This document shows positions 51,913-59,728 of a stretch of DNA of 64,000 bases, piece after piece (within the stretch, counting starts at the first letter, position 1; every line of letters begins with the position of its first letter). The notes under the pieces were generated by a model that worked only from the letters and a program-made list of their open reading frames with translations, made no database searches and had not been told where the DNA came from. Origin of the DNA: Deltaproteobacteria bacterium. Lineage in GTDB: Bacteria > Desulfobacterota > Syntrophia > Syntrophales > UBA5619. The position numbers and the translations under genes are program-made. The stretch lies in assembly GCA_021372695.1 (NCBI GenBank), contig JAJFTY010000038.1, forward strand, positions 1 through 64,000. Direction: 5' to 3'.

Positions 51913-53938
51913 TGCCTTTTCCCTCTGCGGTTGCCAGTTTCGGTCTTCTATATTGAGGGCTCTTCACATGTTCAATTGCTGAGACGATATAATGTGGTAG
52001 TTTGGTGGAAAACAAAGTCTTATCGAATGGCTTCGATTCTTCTTTCTCAGCTAGAATTTCCGCCAGATATTGTGCTGCGATGGCTTTTGAGGCACTACCG
52101 GAATGGAATAGCTTGTAAATCTCTGTGCACAGTCTTGCACGATCACCCTTAGCGGCCGTTTCAAGCTCCTTAAAAGATGCCTTTGCCGCTGTCTCTACAT
52201 CATCCCGTTTTTTCTTTTCTTCGTTAATCGGATTGTCGTTAATCGCAAGATTCGCAGCAATAAAAACCTCTTCCGCCAAGCCGCAGAAGGCGAGATCATA
52301 TTCAAATGTCCAATGGTCGGCAATGAAAGTCTTGACCGACTGTCCGTCGTTGCATTGCAGGCGTGTTTTCCAATCGCTCAGTGCCTGCTCTTGTGTAATG
52401 GACATGCCTCCAAAATCCCGTAGTGCCTTCCAGCGGCGTTTGGCGCTTTTCCATTTTTCATCATCTTCCCCGGCAACCAATCCCAGAATGCTTGGCGCAC
52501 AGTCGGGCATTACATCCATGTCAACTACACAGGCAACAGGAATATCTATGGTTGGCTCTCCCTCATTCCGGCGCTGGAATATGCGGCTAAATCGACTTAG
52601 GCCTTTACCTCCGACGTTGATGATTGAAATTCCATGTTCCGTGAGATCCATGCCCAATAGTTTAGCTACAACGGGCAAGAGAAGAGCCTCTGCGACTCCT
52701 TCAACAACAATGATGCCATGGGCGAAAAACAAGTTCGCTTTGGTAACGTCCAAAAACCGCTGGAGGAACCGATAATCGCTCGGCTCAAGTTTAGTGAAGT
52801 CTTGGTCAAGGGAGAAAGCCCGACCGCCATCAAGTAGTATGATGTTCTGCAGAGGGATTTTTGACGCCAGGTTGGGGCTATGAGTTGAGAGAATGATTTG
52901 TACCGTTCGTTTTGTGTCCTTGATCTTGCTAGTGGCAGCCTGTGTCAAGAACTCCATAAGCCGAAGTTGTCGTTGAGGATGCAGATGCGCCTCTGGCTCT
53001 TCGATCAACAAAAGGGGCATTCCTTCCGGCTCTCTGCCCAGCAATAAAAGTTCGCAGGCCATGTAGAGGAGATTGTCCGACCCTAGCCCGAAATGTCCCC
53101 TTGCCCTTTCCGTAGTTGCTTCGAGAAGGGCAAGTTCCAATCTTTCAAGTATTTGGCGGAGTGTCTTTTCCGTCCCTCCATCTGTAATGTCGATCTTGCC
53201 CTTGAGACTGTCTCCTGCGAGTGATAGAGAAGCAAGGTATTGTCTATTGATCGCTTCTTCGGCACTGCCGACACCCTTATGCCTGCGCACGCCATGAAGA
53301 AAATAGTTCGACAGCCCCACGAGGCTAAGTTTACTTACAGCTTCGGCGTTGTCTGGAAGTTCCTCTTCGTTGAACGCATTTCCTTGATCGATTTCCGGAA
53401 CATTATAAAGGATTTGAGAAAGGCGTGACCCTCGACCAGGCGACATCTCTCTCTCTGCATCGCGAAGAGGTCGAAGGTAGGTGCTTGAGAGAAGCGCACG
53501 TACCGATGCTTCAAGTGGAGGCCCTGTTCCGTCAATTCCGCTGTGTACAGAGACATCGATCCACCGCCTAGCTCCGGGTGAATCACTTAACCTTTTTGCC
53601 GTCCAGTTGACGTAGAGTGAAACTTGCCCACCTTCATAGGAAAGATACTCCAAGAAGGCCCCTCTCTCGTCGTCATCAAGCTCGCTCAGCTTGCAGCAAA
53701 TAAAGATGTCGGTAGCTGGCTTTCCCGCCGGATCAAGATGGAAATCCTCCTGTTGCACTCGTATGAATTCCTGATCGCGGGTCAGGAGCGCATAGCGAAT
53801 CGCATCAATAATTGCTGATTTACCACTGTCGTTTCTTCCAACAAGTGCGTTTACCCCCTTGTGGAACGCGATATTTAACGCAACGCCTCCGTCCCCAAAT
53901 TGTCGAAAATTCCGTATGGTCAGATTTGATAGATACAT
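51905..53938 (-). CDS. OLD-family ATPase-TOPRIM nuclease, GajA-like subunit of a Gabija-type system
   Basis: A 677-residue protein. The ABC-type ATPase has Walker A GRNDSGKS (34-41), a signature region near FGLGSDNLLYM (283-293), Walker B LLLIEEPEAHLHP (309-321) and STHSPN (351-356). The C-terminal TOPRIM domain has E413 in IIVVEGVAEALLLP and D473/D475 in VVDMDV. This class 2 OLD layout with an adjacent UvrD helicase is that of Gabija, where GajA nicks DNA when phage replication lowers nucleotides. The founding GajA is about 100 residues shorter. ATG 53938 follows AAAGGG. A perfect 16-bp palindrome lies 137 bases upstream. Confidence 0.85.
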   Translation of the reverse strand: MYLSNLTIRNFRQFGDGGVALNIAFHKGVNALVGRNDSGKSAIIDAIRYALLTRDQEFIRVQQEDFHLDPAGKPATDIFICCKLSELDDDERGAFLEYLSYEGGQVSLYVNWTAKRLSDSPGARRWIDVSVHSGIDGTGPPLEASVRALLSSTYLRPLRDAEREMSPGRGSRLSQILYNVPEIDQGNAFNEEELPDNAEAVSKLSLVGLSNYFLHGVRRHKGVGSAEEAINRQYLASLSLAGDSLKGKIDITDGGTEKTLRQILERLELALLEATTERARGHFGLGSDNLLYMACELLLLGREPEGMPLLLIEEPEAHLHPQRQLRLMEFLTQAATSKIKDTKRTVQIILSTHSPNLASKIPLQNIILLDGGRAFSLDQDFTKLEPSDYRFLQRFLDVTKANLFFAHGIIVVEGVAEALLLPVVAKLLGMDLTEHGISIINVGGKGLSRFSRIFQRRNEGEPTIDIPVACVVDMDVMPDCAPSILGLVAGEDDEKWKSAKRRWKALRDFGGMSITQEQALSDWKTRLQCNDGQSVKTFIADHWTFEYDLAFCGLAEEVFIAANLAINDNPINEEKKKRDDVETAAKASFKELETAAKGDRARLCTEIYKLFHSGSASKAIAAQYLAEILAEKEESKPFDKTLFSTKLPHYIVSAIEHVKSPQYRRPKLATAEGKGNA

Positions 53939-54074
53939 AGATACCCTTTTCCAATTGGATACCGAATCTTGACATATTTTTTCCCCGATCCGGCGACGCA
54001 GGCTCCATCCTTGATAAACACCTTGAAGCCCATTATTTAGCAGTCGTCTCCTTTTAAACGTACTACTCGAATCA

Positions 54075-54173
54075 GTTCGGTGCACCGAACCGGATTATCT
54101 ATCTGACCTCATTTAGGCTTTTCCGCGAACTCCTCACATTTTAGCTTCGCTTTGCCCCGCTGATCCTTCGAAT
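54075..54173 (-). repeat. three-copy palindrome-ended element, copy A
   Basis: The palindrome GTTCGGTG/CACCGAAC (54075-54090) is followed on the plus strand by TTATCTATC, TTTCCGCGAACTCCTCAC and CGCTGATCCTTCGAATTCA. The block aligns with copies at 55368-55478 and 59481-59560. On the minus strand it includes a 22-codon frame (54109-54177) starting MNSKDQRGK, whose GTG overlaps the parB stop. The palindrome may also be an operator for the OLD-type gene. Confidence 0.6.
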
Positions 54174-54974
54174 TCACACCGGTTTTTTCTTGTTCTTCAC
54201 CGCCCGGAGGATGGCTTCATCAAGGGTGTCTTTCAGGGAGTTCATCGACTCGATCAGCATGGCCCGCTCCTCTTCCGAGAGGTCTGGAAATTCCACGTCG
54301 CCGATCCTGCTCGCCATGATGCCGATGCCTTCGGCAAGGGACTCCGCCTTGGTCCGCCTCCGCGATGGCGTGGTACCGGCTTCCTGCTCCTTCGCGGCGG
54401 CCCTGGCCTGCTTGTCCCGGTACTGCTGGAACTTGGTCAGCATGCCCCGTTCCTGTTTCTTCTGCGCGATCTCGACCAAGACGTGCTTCGGGACGGTCGG
54501 GTCCCGGCGGCATTCATCCCGGATCGCCTGCGGAAGCCGGTTGAGCGAGAGGGACTGCGAGATGGTGGCCTTGGACTTGCCGATGATCTCGGCCAGTTGG
54601 TCCTGCTGGCAGGCGCGGGCATCCATAAGCCGCTGGAGGGCCTCGGCTTCTTCCACGGGATTCAGGTCCTGGCGGAGCAGGTTTTCCACGAGCGCGATCT
54701 CAGGATAGTTTCCGCCGTCGATGAACACGGCCGGGACCGTGGGGAGGTTTGCCTTGCGCGCCGCGGCGCAGCGCCGCTCCCCGGCCACGACATAGCAGAG
54801 TCCGGTCGCCCCGTCCTGCCGGCAGACCACGGGCTCTATGATCCCCATCTGGGTCACCGAGGCGGTCATCTCGTCCAGGGCCGCGGGGTCCATGTACTTG
54901 CGGGGCTGCGTCGGGTCGGGCTGGAGCTCGGCCAGGGGCACCTGGTAAAGCTGGTTGGGAAGATAGCTTGCCAT
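54174..54974 (-). CDS. ParB/Spo0J-family partition-like protein (orphan)
   Basis: A 266-residue ParB-type protein. It has the CTP-binding segment YVVAGERRCAAARKANL (GERR), the ENLLRQDLNPVEEAEALQRL helix, and an HTH with GKSKATISQSLSLNRLP. The C-terminal 70 residues are charged and end in KNKKKPV. No parA and no canonical parS site are visible, so this is an orphan ParB as carried by mobile elements, possibly a regulator or nuclease-associated factor. GGAGG precedes the ATG. A degenerate copy of its 3' end lies at 56501-56580. Confidence 0.9.
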   Translation of the reverse strand: MASYLPNQLYQVPLAELQPDPTQPRKYMDPAALDEMTASVTQMGIIEPVVCRQDGATGLCYVVAGERRCAAARKANLPTVPAVFIDGGNYPEIALVENLLRQDLNPVEEAEALQRLMDARACQQDQLAEIIGKSKATISQSLSLNRLPQAIRDECRRDPTVPKHVLVEIAQKKQERGMLTKFQQYRDKQARAAAKEQEAGTTPSRRRTKAESLAEGIGIMASRIGDVEFPDLSEEERAMLIESMNSLKDTLDEAILRAVKNKKKPV

Positions 54975-55367
54975 CGAAGGAGCCTCCTTTCTTCCCCCTA
55001 CCCTCGATCTCCTCTCGCGAGGCGAGGGGACAGACGGTTGGGGTCATCCCTCCACAGGGCCAGGGGACAGATGGTTAGGGTTGTCGAGAAACGGACATCC
55101 GCCGGGCCTGTGAGGCGCCCGCGGCCTTTCAATGCATCAAGTATCTGCGAGGCCCGAAACGCGGGCCCGGACGAACGTCAAGAATGTGGGGCGGTGGATC
55201 AATCGAACAGCGGAAAAGTGGAAAGCGCTTGTGTCAGTGATGGCAGACCATACACGCAGGTCGACGGAATATCAAGAAAAAAATCGTGGCGAAAATGGGG
55301 CAGGGCGACCGGCCGCCGGGGCCCTCGGAGAGACATCCTTCGGCCATCCTGAGGGCGGGTTTCATTT
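54975..55367. other. gene-free stretch upstream of parB-like gene
   Basis: No convincing gene on either strand. A 19-base motif occurs twice, AGGGGACAGACGGTTGGGGT (about 55025) and AGGGGACAGATGGTTAGGGT (about 55063), with two differences. The spacing suggests tandem regulatory sites or a local duplication. Confidence 0.4.
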
Positions 55368-55478
55368 TCAGTTTAGTGCAGTGAACTGACTTATCTATAC
55401 GACACTATTAAGATGTTTCCGCGAGGCACTCACGTTTTGACTTCGCTTTTTACTCCGCTGATTCTTCGAATTCATGTC
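55368..55478 (-). repeat. three-copy palindrome-ended element, copy B
   Basis: The imperfect palindrome TCAGTTTAGTG/CAGTGAACTGA (55368-55389) is followed by TTATCTATACGACACTATTA, TTTCCGCGAGGCACTCAC and CGCTGATTCTTCGAATTCA. It aligns with copy A over about 100 bases. The minus strand holds a 26-codon frame (55395-55475) that starts MNSKNQRSK, like the one in copy A, then diverges. Confidence 0.6.
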
Positions 55479-55530
55479 GGATTTTTCCAACCCTCCAACA
55501 CCGCACCCGTGATTGACCCGATTGCACCAC

Positions 55531-56043
55531 TCAGATTCCAACGACCACGCTCCGGCGCTCCATGAGGACGTTGTCCCTCCACTCTCCTTGGAACGGACCA
55601 TGTGTCATTTTCCCGATCCTGAAACGAATGCCGACCTCGCGAAAGCCGTGTCTCTTGTGCAATTCGATGCTTCGGGTGTTCTCGGGGAACATCTGGCTCT
55701 GAAGAGTCCAAATGCCTTCCCGCTCGGACAGGGAAATCAACGCATCCAGAAGGATGTGTCCCAAATTTTTCCCGCGATGAGCCTCGGCCACGTAGATGCT
55801 TACTTCCGCCACTCCCCGATATACATACCGGACGGATACCGGGGAAAGCGCTCCCCATCCGAGGATTTCCCCGGCGTCCTCGCAAACGACGCAGCACTCT
55901 CGAAGCCGCTTTGAAATCCATTCATCCCAGGCAACCGGCGGGGCGGACTCGAATGTTGCAATTCCGGTGCGGATCCCCTCGGCATAGATTCGGGAAACGG
56001 CTTCCCAATCAGACTCCAATAAGCGTCTCGTTATCATGCGCAT
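55531..56043 (-). CDS. GNAT acetyltransferase (phosphinothricin/amino-acid N-acetyltransferase-like)
   Basis: A 170-residue acetyl-CoA-dependent N-acetyltransferase. It has RIYAEGIRTGIATFESAPP at the N terminus, as in the Pat/MnaT group, VAEVSIYVAEAHRGKNLGHIL (acetyl-CoA P-loop) and LHKRHGFREVGIRFRIGKM. Enzymes of this group acetylate phosphinothricin, methionine sulfoximine or similar amino acids. It follows the XRE gene on the same strand with a 51-base gap. Start may be 56043 or 56037. It is a typical accessory gene. Confidence 0.9.
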   Translation of the reverse strand: MRMITRRLLESDWEAVSRIYAEGIRTGIATFESAPPVAWDEWISKRLRECCVVCEDAGEILGWGALSPVSVRYVYRGVAEVSIYVAEAHRGKNLGHILLDALISLSEREGIWTLQSQMFPENTRSIELHKRHGFREVGIRFRIGKMTHGPFQGEWRDNVLMERRSVVVGI

Positions 56044-56094
56044 GCAACCTTCCCTGAGCCCGAGAAATGACCGGTCCGGCGATGGCCGTCCTGC

Positions 56095-56403
56095 CTATGT
56101 GACAGACGATGCCGCGATGAACTCGATTTTGACCCGCATCCCGGTTGCCTCGGCGATCTTCTCCAGGGTCTTGAGAGTGAAGCCCTCATACTCGCCGCTC
56201 TCGATTCTTGAAATCGCCTGCTGGCTGGTTCCCATGAGCCTTGCCAGTTCCTTTTGCGATAATCCCTTCTGGTTACGCAGTTCCGCAATCTTCAGTGCCA
56301 GCTTCAGAGCCTGCCGCTCTTCCTGGAAATGCGTCGTGAACTCAGGATCCTTCATGTCTTCCTGCAACCTGCTCTGGAATGTCCGAACTCTGCTTTTCTT
56401 CAT
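56095..56403 (-). CDS. XRE/HigA-like antitoxin-type regulator
   Basis: A 102-residue helix-turn-helix protein (LRNQKGLSQKELARLMGTSQQAISRIESGEYEGFTLKTLEKIA region, about 42-88). The N-terminal 40 residues (FQSRLQEDMKDPEFTTHFQEE) resemble HigA-type antitoxins linked to RelE/HigB toxins. No toxin gene is adjacent, so it is an orphan. An inverted repeat placed between its -35 and -10 boxes indicates autorepression. A stem CTGGATGC/GCATCCAG (56418-56437) lies just before the Shine-Dalgarno GGGGGAG. Confidence 0.85.
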   Translation of the reverse strand: MKKSRVRTFQSRLQEDMKDPEFTTHFQEERQALKLALKIAELRNQKGLSQKELARLMGTSQQAISRIESGEYEGFTLKTLEKIAEATGMRVKIEFIAASSVT

Positions 56404-56461
56404 ATTTCAACTCCCCCTGGATGCCTTCGCATCCAGTCTTGCCCTCCACGCCATGGGTTGT

Positions 56462-56490
56462 TGCATACATCATGTTTGATGTATTGTCAA
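56462..56490 (-). promoter_or_regulatory. promoter and operator of the XRE gene
   Basis: On the minus strand TTGACA (56490-56485) and TATGCA (56467-56462) are 17 bases apart. The inverted repeat ATACATCA/TGATGTAT (56465-56472 and 56477-56484) covers the spacer. An adjacent 14-base palindrome AAGCAGGCCTGCTT (56489-56502) touches the -35. This is a typical autoregulatory layout. Confidence 0.6.
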
Positions 56491-56500
56491 GCAGGCCTGC

Positions 56501-56580
56501 TTATTCCAAGGCGTCTTTCATGGAGTTCATCGACCCGATCAGCATGGCCCGATCCGCATCCGAGAAGTCCGGGACAGGGG
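56501..56580 (-). pseudogene. degenerate 3' end of a parB-like gene
   Basis: The minus strand reads PVPDFSDADRAMLIGSMNSM followed by KDALE and a stop. This matches VEFPDLSEEERAMLIESMNSLKDTL near the C terminus of the ParB-like protein encoded at 54174-54974. Only about 25 codons remain. It marks an old duplication or exchange at the right side of the XRE-GNAT-ParB block. Confidence 0.65.
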
Positions 56581-56582
56581 GT

Positions 56583-58763
56583 TCAGTCGACATACTTACT
56601 TATATCAACTTCATCTATCTGTTCCTGAAGCAGGTATTTCTCTGCGTAACGCTTGTACACTCCAGAGGTGAGGAACAGGTCAAACAGTGCTGGATCTATG
56701 TGCTTGTCCTTCTTCAAGAAGGAGAGGACATGGATAGATTCGGACAGCGTCTTGGTTTTCTTGTAGGGACGATCCGACGCGGTGAGCGCTTCGAACACAT
56801 CGGCGATGGCCATGATACGCATCGGTATGGTAATCTCAGCCTCACCCATCTTGCGCGGATAGCCGGTTCCTATCAGGGTTTCATGATGAGTGCCGGCATA
56901 TTCAGGGATGCGCCGCATGTTTTTCGGCAGCGGAAGCTGTTCGAGCATCATTATGCTTTGCATGACGTGTTCGGTGATCTTGAAGCGTTCTTCTTCCGTC
57001 AGAGTACCTCGCCCGACGCTGAGATTATAAACTTCTCCGTGATTGTAGAGATTCTCGGGAACCTTGATCTTGAAGCCCCATTTGGGATCGGTGCTCTGTT
57101 TGTCGGAGCGCGGAATAATGTGATGGGACTTGTCGGCGAGTAGTTTTTCGATTGCAGGAAGCGTTGCCTGCTCGTCCGGGTAGCGCTTCAATTCCTCATA
57201 GGGCATCCCGATGCGGTCGTCGTAGTTGCGCAGCCAGGTTTCCTCCGCGATGCGGTTGAGTCGTTCCAACTTCTCCGGCACCATGAATTCGCCCCCGAGG
57301 TTGCACTCGGCAATAAAAGCGAAATCGTCGGCAAGCTGGGTTTTGCGTGTTTCATATCGCGCCAGAGCCTCCGCTGGGTTGGTGCCGGCGGCGACCGCTT
57401 CCAACTGGCTGATGCGCGCGTCCCGAAGCAGCACCTCGAAGCGCGTGCGCACCTCGTGGATGCGGTTGTATATGGTTTCGAGTTTGCTGGCCTTGTCCAC
57501 CACGTATTCGGGTGTGGTGACCTTGCCGCAGTCGTGCAACCAAGCGCCGATGCGAAACTCTCGCCACTCGTCGTCGGTCTTGAAACCGAATCCGGCCAGG
57601 GGGCCTTCCTTCACCGCTGAAGCCGCTTCAGCCAGCATGACGGCCAGTACCGGTACGCGTTCGCAGTGGCCGCCGGTGTAGTGGCTCTTGGCATCGATGG
57701 CCCCTGCGATCAACTTGATCGTGGCTTCGAGCAACTCTTTCTGTACCTCGACGAGTTGGAAGTTGTCGAGTGCCACTGCCGCCTGGGCGGCCATGGCCGT
57801 GACGAAGCGCAGCATTTCCGGCCGGAAGGGGATCACCGTGCCGGTTTCGGGATCGAGGGCATTCAGGAATTGCATCACTCCGATGACCTCCCCCTCGCGT
57901 GGTGAGAGCGGCACGGTCAGCATGGACACGGTGCGGTAGCCCGATTCGGCATCCATCTTTTTGGCACCGGAAGTGTCGAAGCGGGTTTCACTGTACACAT
58001 CGTCCACAATAACGGGTTCGTTGTGCAGTGCACACCAGGTGGCCATGAAACGTTCGACAGGGGCGCCGGCCTCGTCGTAAAGAGGAAGTTCGAAGAGTGG
58101 CAATTCGACGCTATTGGTGCGCTGGGCAAAGCGCAGGGTATTGTGTTCCGTCATGACGTAGAGCGTACCGGCATCACAATTGAGCAGGGTCCTGCTGCCG
58201 AAAAGGATCTTGCGCAGGAGCGTGATGCGGTCACGTTCCTTCCCCAGTTCGAGTCCCGTTTGGATCAGGTATTCCAACTTGTCCCGGGCTGCAACGAGAT
58301 CCTTGGTACGGTTCTGCACCGCTGTGTCCAAAAGCTGATTCCGATCCTTCAAAGCATCCTGCATCCTTTTCAGACGCAGGTGGGTTTGCACTCTCGTCAG
58401 TACTACGGGCGGGCTGATCGGCTTGGTAATGTAATCCACCGCACCCAGTTCGAAACCCCTCATTTCATCCTCGAGTTCAGTCTTTGCGGTCAGGAAGACA
58501 ACGGGGATGTCTCTTGTTTTCGGATTTTCTTTCAGGTGACGGCAGGTCTCATATCCATCCATGACCGGCATCATGATATCGAGGAGAATAATGTCGGGCG
58601 GTTCGCGCTCAACGGCCATGATCGCGAGTTTGCCGTTGGGGACGGGCCGCACCCGGTGACCATTTTCCTTAAATATTCCGGTAAGAAGGGTCAGGTTGGC
58701 GGGCGCATCGTCCACCACGAGGATATTGCCTTGGATCAGATCGCTGGGGCTCACGTTATCCAT
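56583..58763 (-). CDS. response regulator with GAF and HD-GYP domains
   Basis: A 726-residue cyclic-di-GMP phosphodiesterase-type regulator. The receiver domain (about 12-130) has the acidic pair D18/D19, phospho-acceptor D62 (LLDIMMP) and TAK. A coiled linker and a GAF domain (about 185-350) follow. The HD-GYP domain begins with GGHCERVPVLAVMLAEAA, has the metal-binding GAWLHDCGKVTTPEYVVDK, and carries HHETLIGTGYPRKM. Between the HD and HHE parts lies an insert of about 200 residues, longer than usual. No histidine kinase gene is adjacent. The protein is cytosolic with no membrane segments. Confidence 0.93.
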   Translation of the reverse strand: MDNVSPSDLIQGNILVVDDAPANLTLLTGIFKENGHRVRPVPNGKLAIMAVEREPPDIILLDIMMPVMDGYETCRHLKENPKTRDIPVVFLTAKTELEDEMRGFELGAVDYITKPISPPVVLTRVQTHLRLKRMQDALKDRNQLLDTAVQNRTKDLVAARDKLEYLIQTGLELGKERDRITLLRKILFGSRTLLNCDAGTLYVMTEHNTLRFAQRTNSVELPLFELPLYDEAGAPVERFMATWCALHNEPVIVDDVYSETRFDTSGAKKMDAESGYRTVSMLTVPLSPREGEVIGVMQFLNALDPETGTVIPFRPEMLRFVTAMAAQAAVALDNFQLVEVQKELLEATIKLIAGAIDAKSHYTGGHCERVPVLAVMLAEAASAVKEGPLAGFGFKTDDEWREFRIGAWLHDCGKVTTPEYVVDKASKLETIYNRIHEVRTRFEVLLRDARISQLEAVAAGTNPAEALARYETRKTQLADDFAFIAECNLGGEFMVPEKLERLNRIAEETWLRNYDDRIGMPYEELKRYPDEQATLPAIEKLLADKSHHIIPRSDKQSTDPKWGFKIKVPENLYNHGEVYNLSVGRGTLTEEERFKITEHVMQSIMMLEQLPLPKNMRRIPEYAGTHHETLIGTGYPRKMGEAEITIPMRIMAIADVFEALTASDRPYKKTKTLSESIHVLSFLKKDKHIDPALFDLFLTSGVYKRYAEKYLLQEQIDEVDISKYVD

Positions 58764-58797
58764 GGGTCACGCTCCTGAAGACGAAAGCTCGATCAAA

Positions 58798-59454
58798 TCA
58801 ATAGGCGACTCTGCCGGGTGTCACCACCAGATCGGTTCCCATTTCAGCGGACAGGTAATGGCCTTTTTTGAAACTTCCCGCATTGGCCACGACGGTGCTT
58901 TGAAATCGCTCGATCCCGGCGGCCTCATGGATATGGCCGCACAGGCAGAGGCGAAGCGGATATTCCTGGAGAAAGGCCCTCACGCTGTGACTTCCGCCCC
59001 TGAGCCCGAGGAACGATCGGTCGCGGACGCCCCTGGGCGGAACGTGTGAGATCAGGACGACTTGTGACGCCTCCCGCACCTCTTCGTACCCCATCCGGAG
59101 CAGAGCGGCGATCTCCTCCTCCGCGTATTCAGTGGCCGTATGCATTGGCGTCGGTGAAGACCCGCCCAGCCCGAAAAAGCCGATTCCATCCAGCAACCGC
59201 CCTTTCGCGTGCAGGCTGTAACCTTTATCTTCAAGGAAGTCTTTGACTTCCAACCTGTCCCAGTTGCCGTGCACGGCGAGGATGCGCGTCGTGTATTGCT
59301 CAAGGCGTGCGATCACATCGGCCGCCTCGGCCCGTGTCTTCGCCCGGGTGATATCTCCGGCAATCACAACCCAGTCTGCCGCACGGATGAGCGGCGCAGC
59401 CTCGTCGATCGGCTTGGTTGCCCCATGAATGTCACTGATCGCAAACAGCTTCAT
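58798..59454 (-). CDS. metallophosphoesterase (calcineurin-like)
   Basis: A 218-residue phosphoesterase with the full two-metal signature: ISDIHG, VIAGDIT, VHGNWD, ISHVPP and CGHIHE. It probably acts on phosphodiesters or phosphoproteins; the substrate is unknown. A perfect 30-base palindrome (59481-59510) lies 27 bases upstream of its ATG at 59454 and is part of repeat copy C. Confidence 0.9.
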   Translation of the reverse strand: MKLFAISDIHGATKPIDEAAPLIRAADWVVIAGDITRAKTRAEAADVIARLEQYTTRILAVHGNWDRLEVKDFLEDKGYSLHAKGRLLDGIGFFGLGGSSPTPMHTATEYAEEEIAALLRMGYEEVREASQVVLISHVPPRGVRDRSFLGLRGGSHSVRAFLQEYPLRLCLCGHIHEAAGIERFQSTVVANAGSFKKGHYLSAEMGTDLVVTPGRVAY

Positions 59455-59480
59455 GCCATGCCGTCCTGTGCTGACCGGGC

Positions 59481-59560
59481 TACCTCAGTTCGCCGCGGCG
59501 AACTGAGGTATCTATATGATATAATTTAAGTATAACCGATTAGACCTTTCGTTTTAGCAG
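59481..59560. repeat. three-copy palindrome-ended element, copy C (30-bp perfect palindrome)
   Basis: The arms TACCTCAGTTCGCCG (59481-59495) and CGGCGAACTGAGGTA (59496-59510) are fully complementary. TATCTATATGATATAATTTA follows, matching the AT-rich part of copies A and B, and TTTCGTTTTAGCAG continues the similarity. The copy stands upstream of the phosphoesterase gene. Confidence 0.65.
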
Positions 59561-59568
59561 CTGTTCTT

Positions 59569-59720
59569 GACGGGCTCGCAAAAAGTCCAAAAGCCACCTC
59601 AACGTCATGCCGGCGAATCCCGGATCTCGTCCGGGACAGGCGCCAGCATCCAGACGTCGTCCCGGCGAACCCCAGACCCCGATCCGGGGTTCGCCGGGAC
59701 GACGACTTTTACGAGTTCAA
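59569..59720. repeat. interspersed palindromic repeat, copy R5
   Basis: It starts TGACGGGCTCGCAAAAAGTC and ends CGACTTTTACGAGTTCAAG. Internal units include CGTCATGCCGGCGAATCCCG and GGGGTTCGCCGGGACGACG. It fills the space before the nadD stop. Confidence 0.75.
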
Positions 59721-59728
59721 GAGGCTCG

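Noticed and set aside
53900..54033. 38-codon frame starting MGFKVFIKDG overlapping the start of the OLD-type gene
   Set aside because: The Shine-Dalgarno is 14 bases away and no family is recognisable; it could be a leader but support is too thin.
54075..55478. Integron-like attC sites as an explanation of the palindromic element
   Set aside because: The GTTRRRY and RYYYAAC core sites and an integrase gene are not seen.
54174..56580. Plasmid partition locus
   Set aside because: No parA gene and no TGTTTCACGTGAAACA-like parS site are present, so the ParB-like gene is treated as an orphan.
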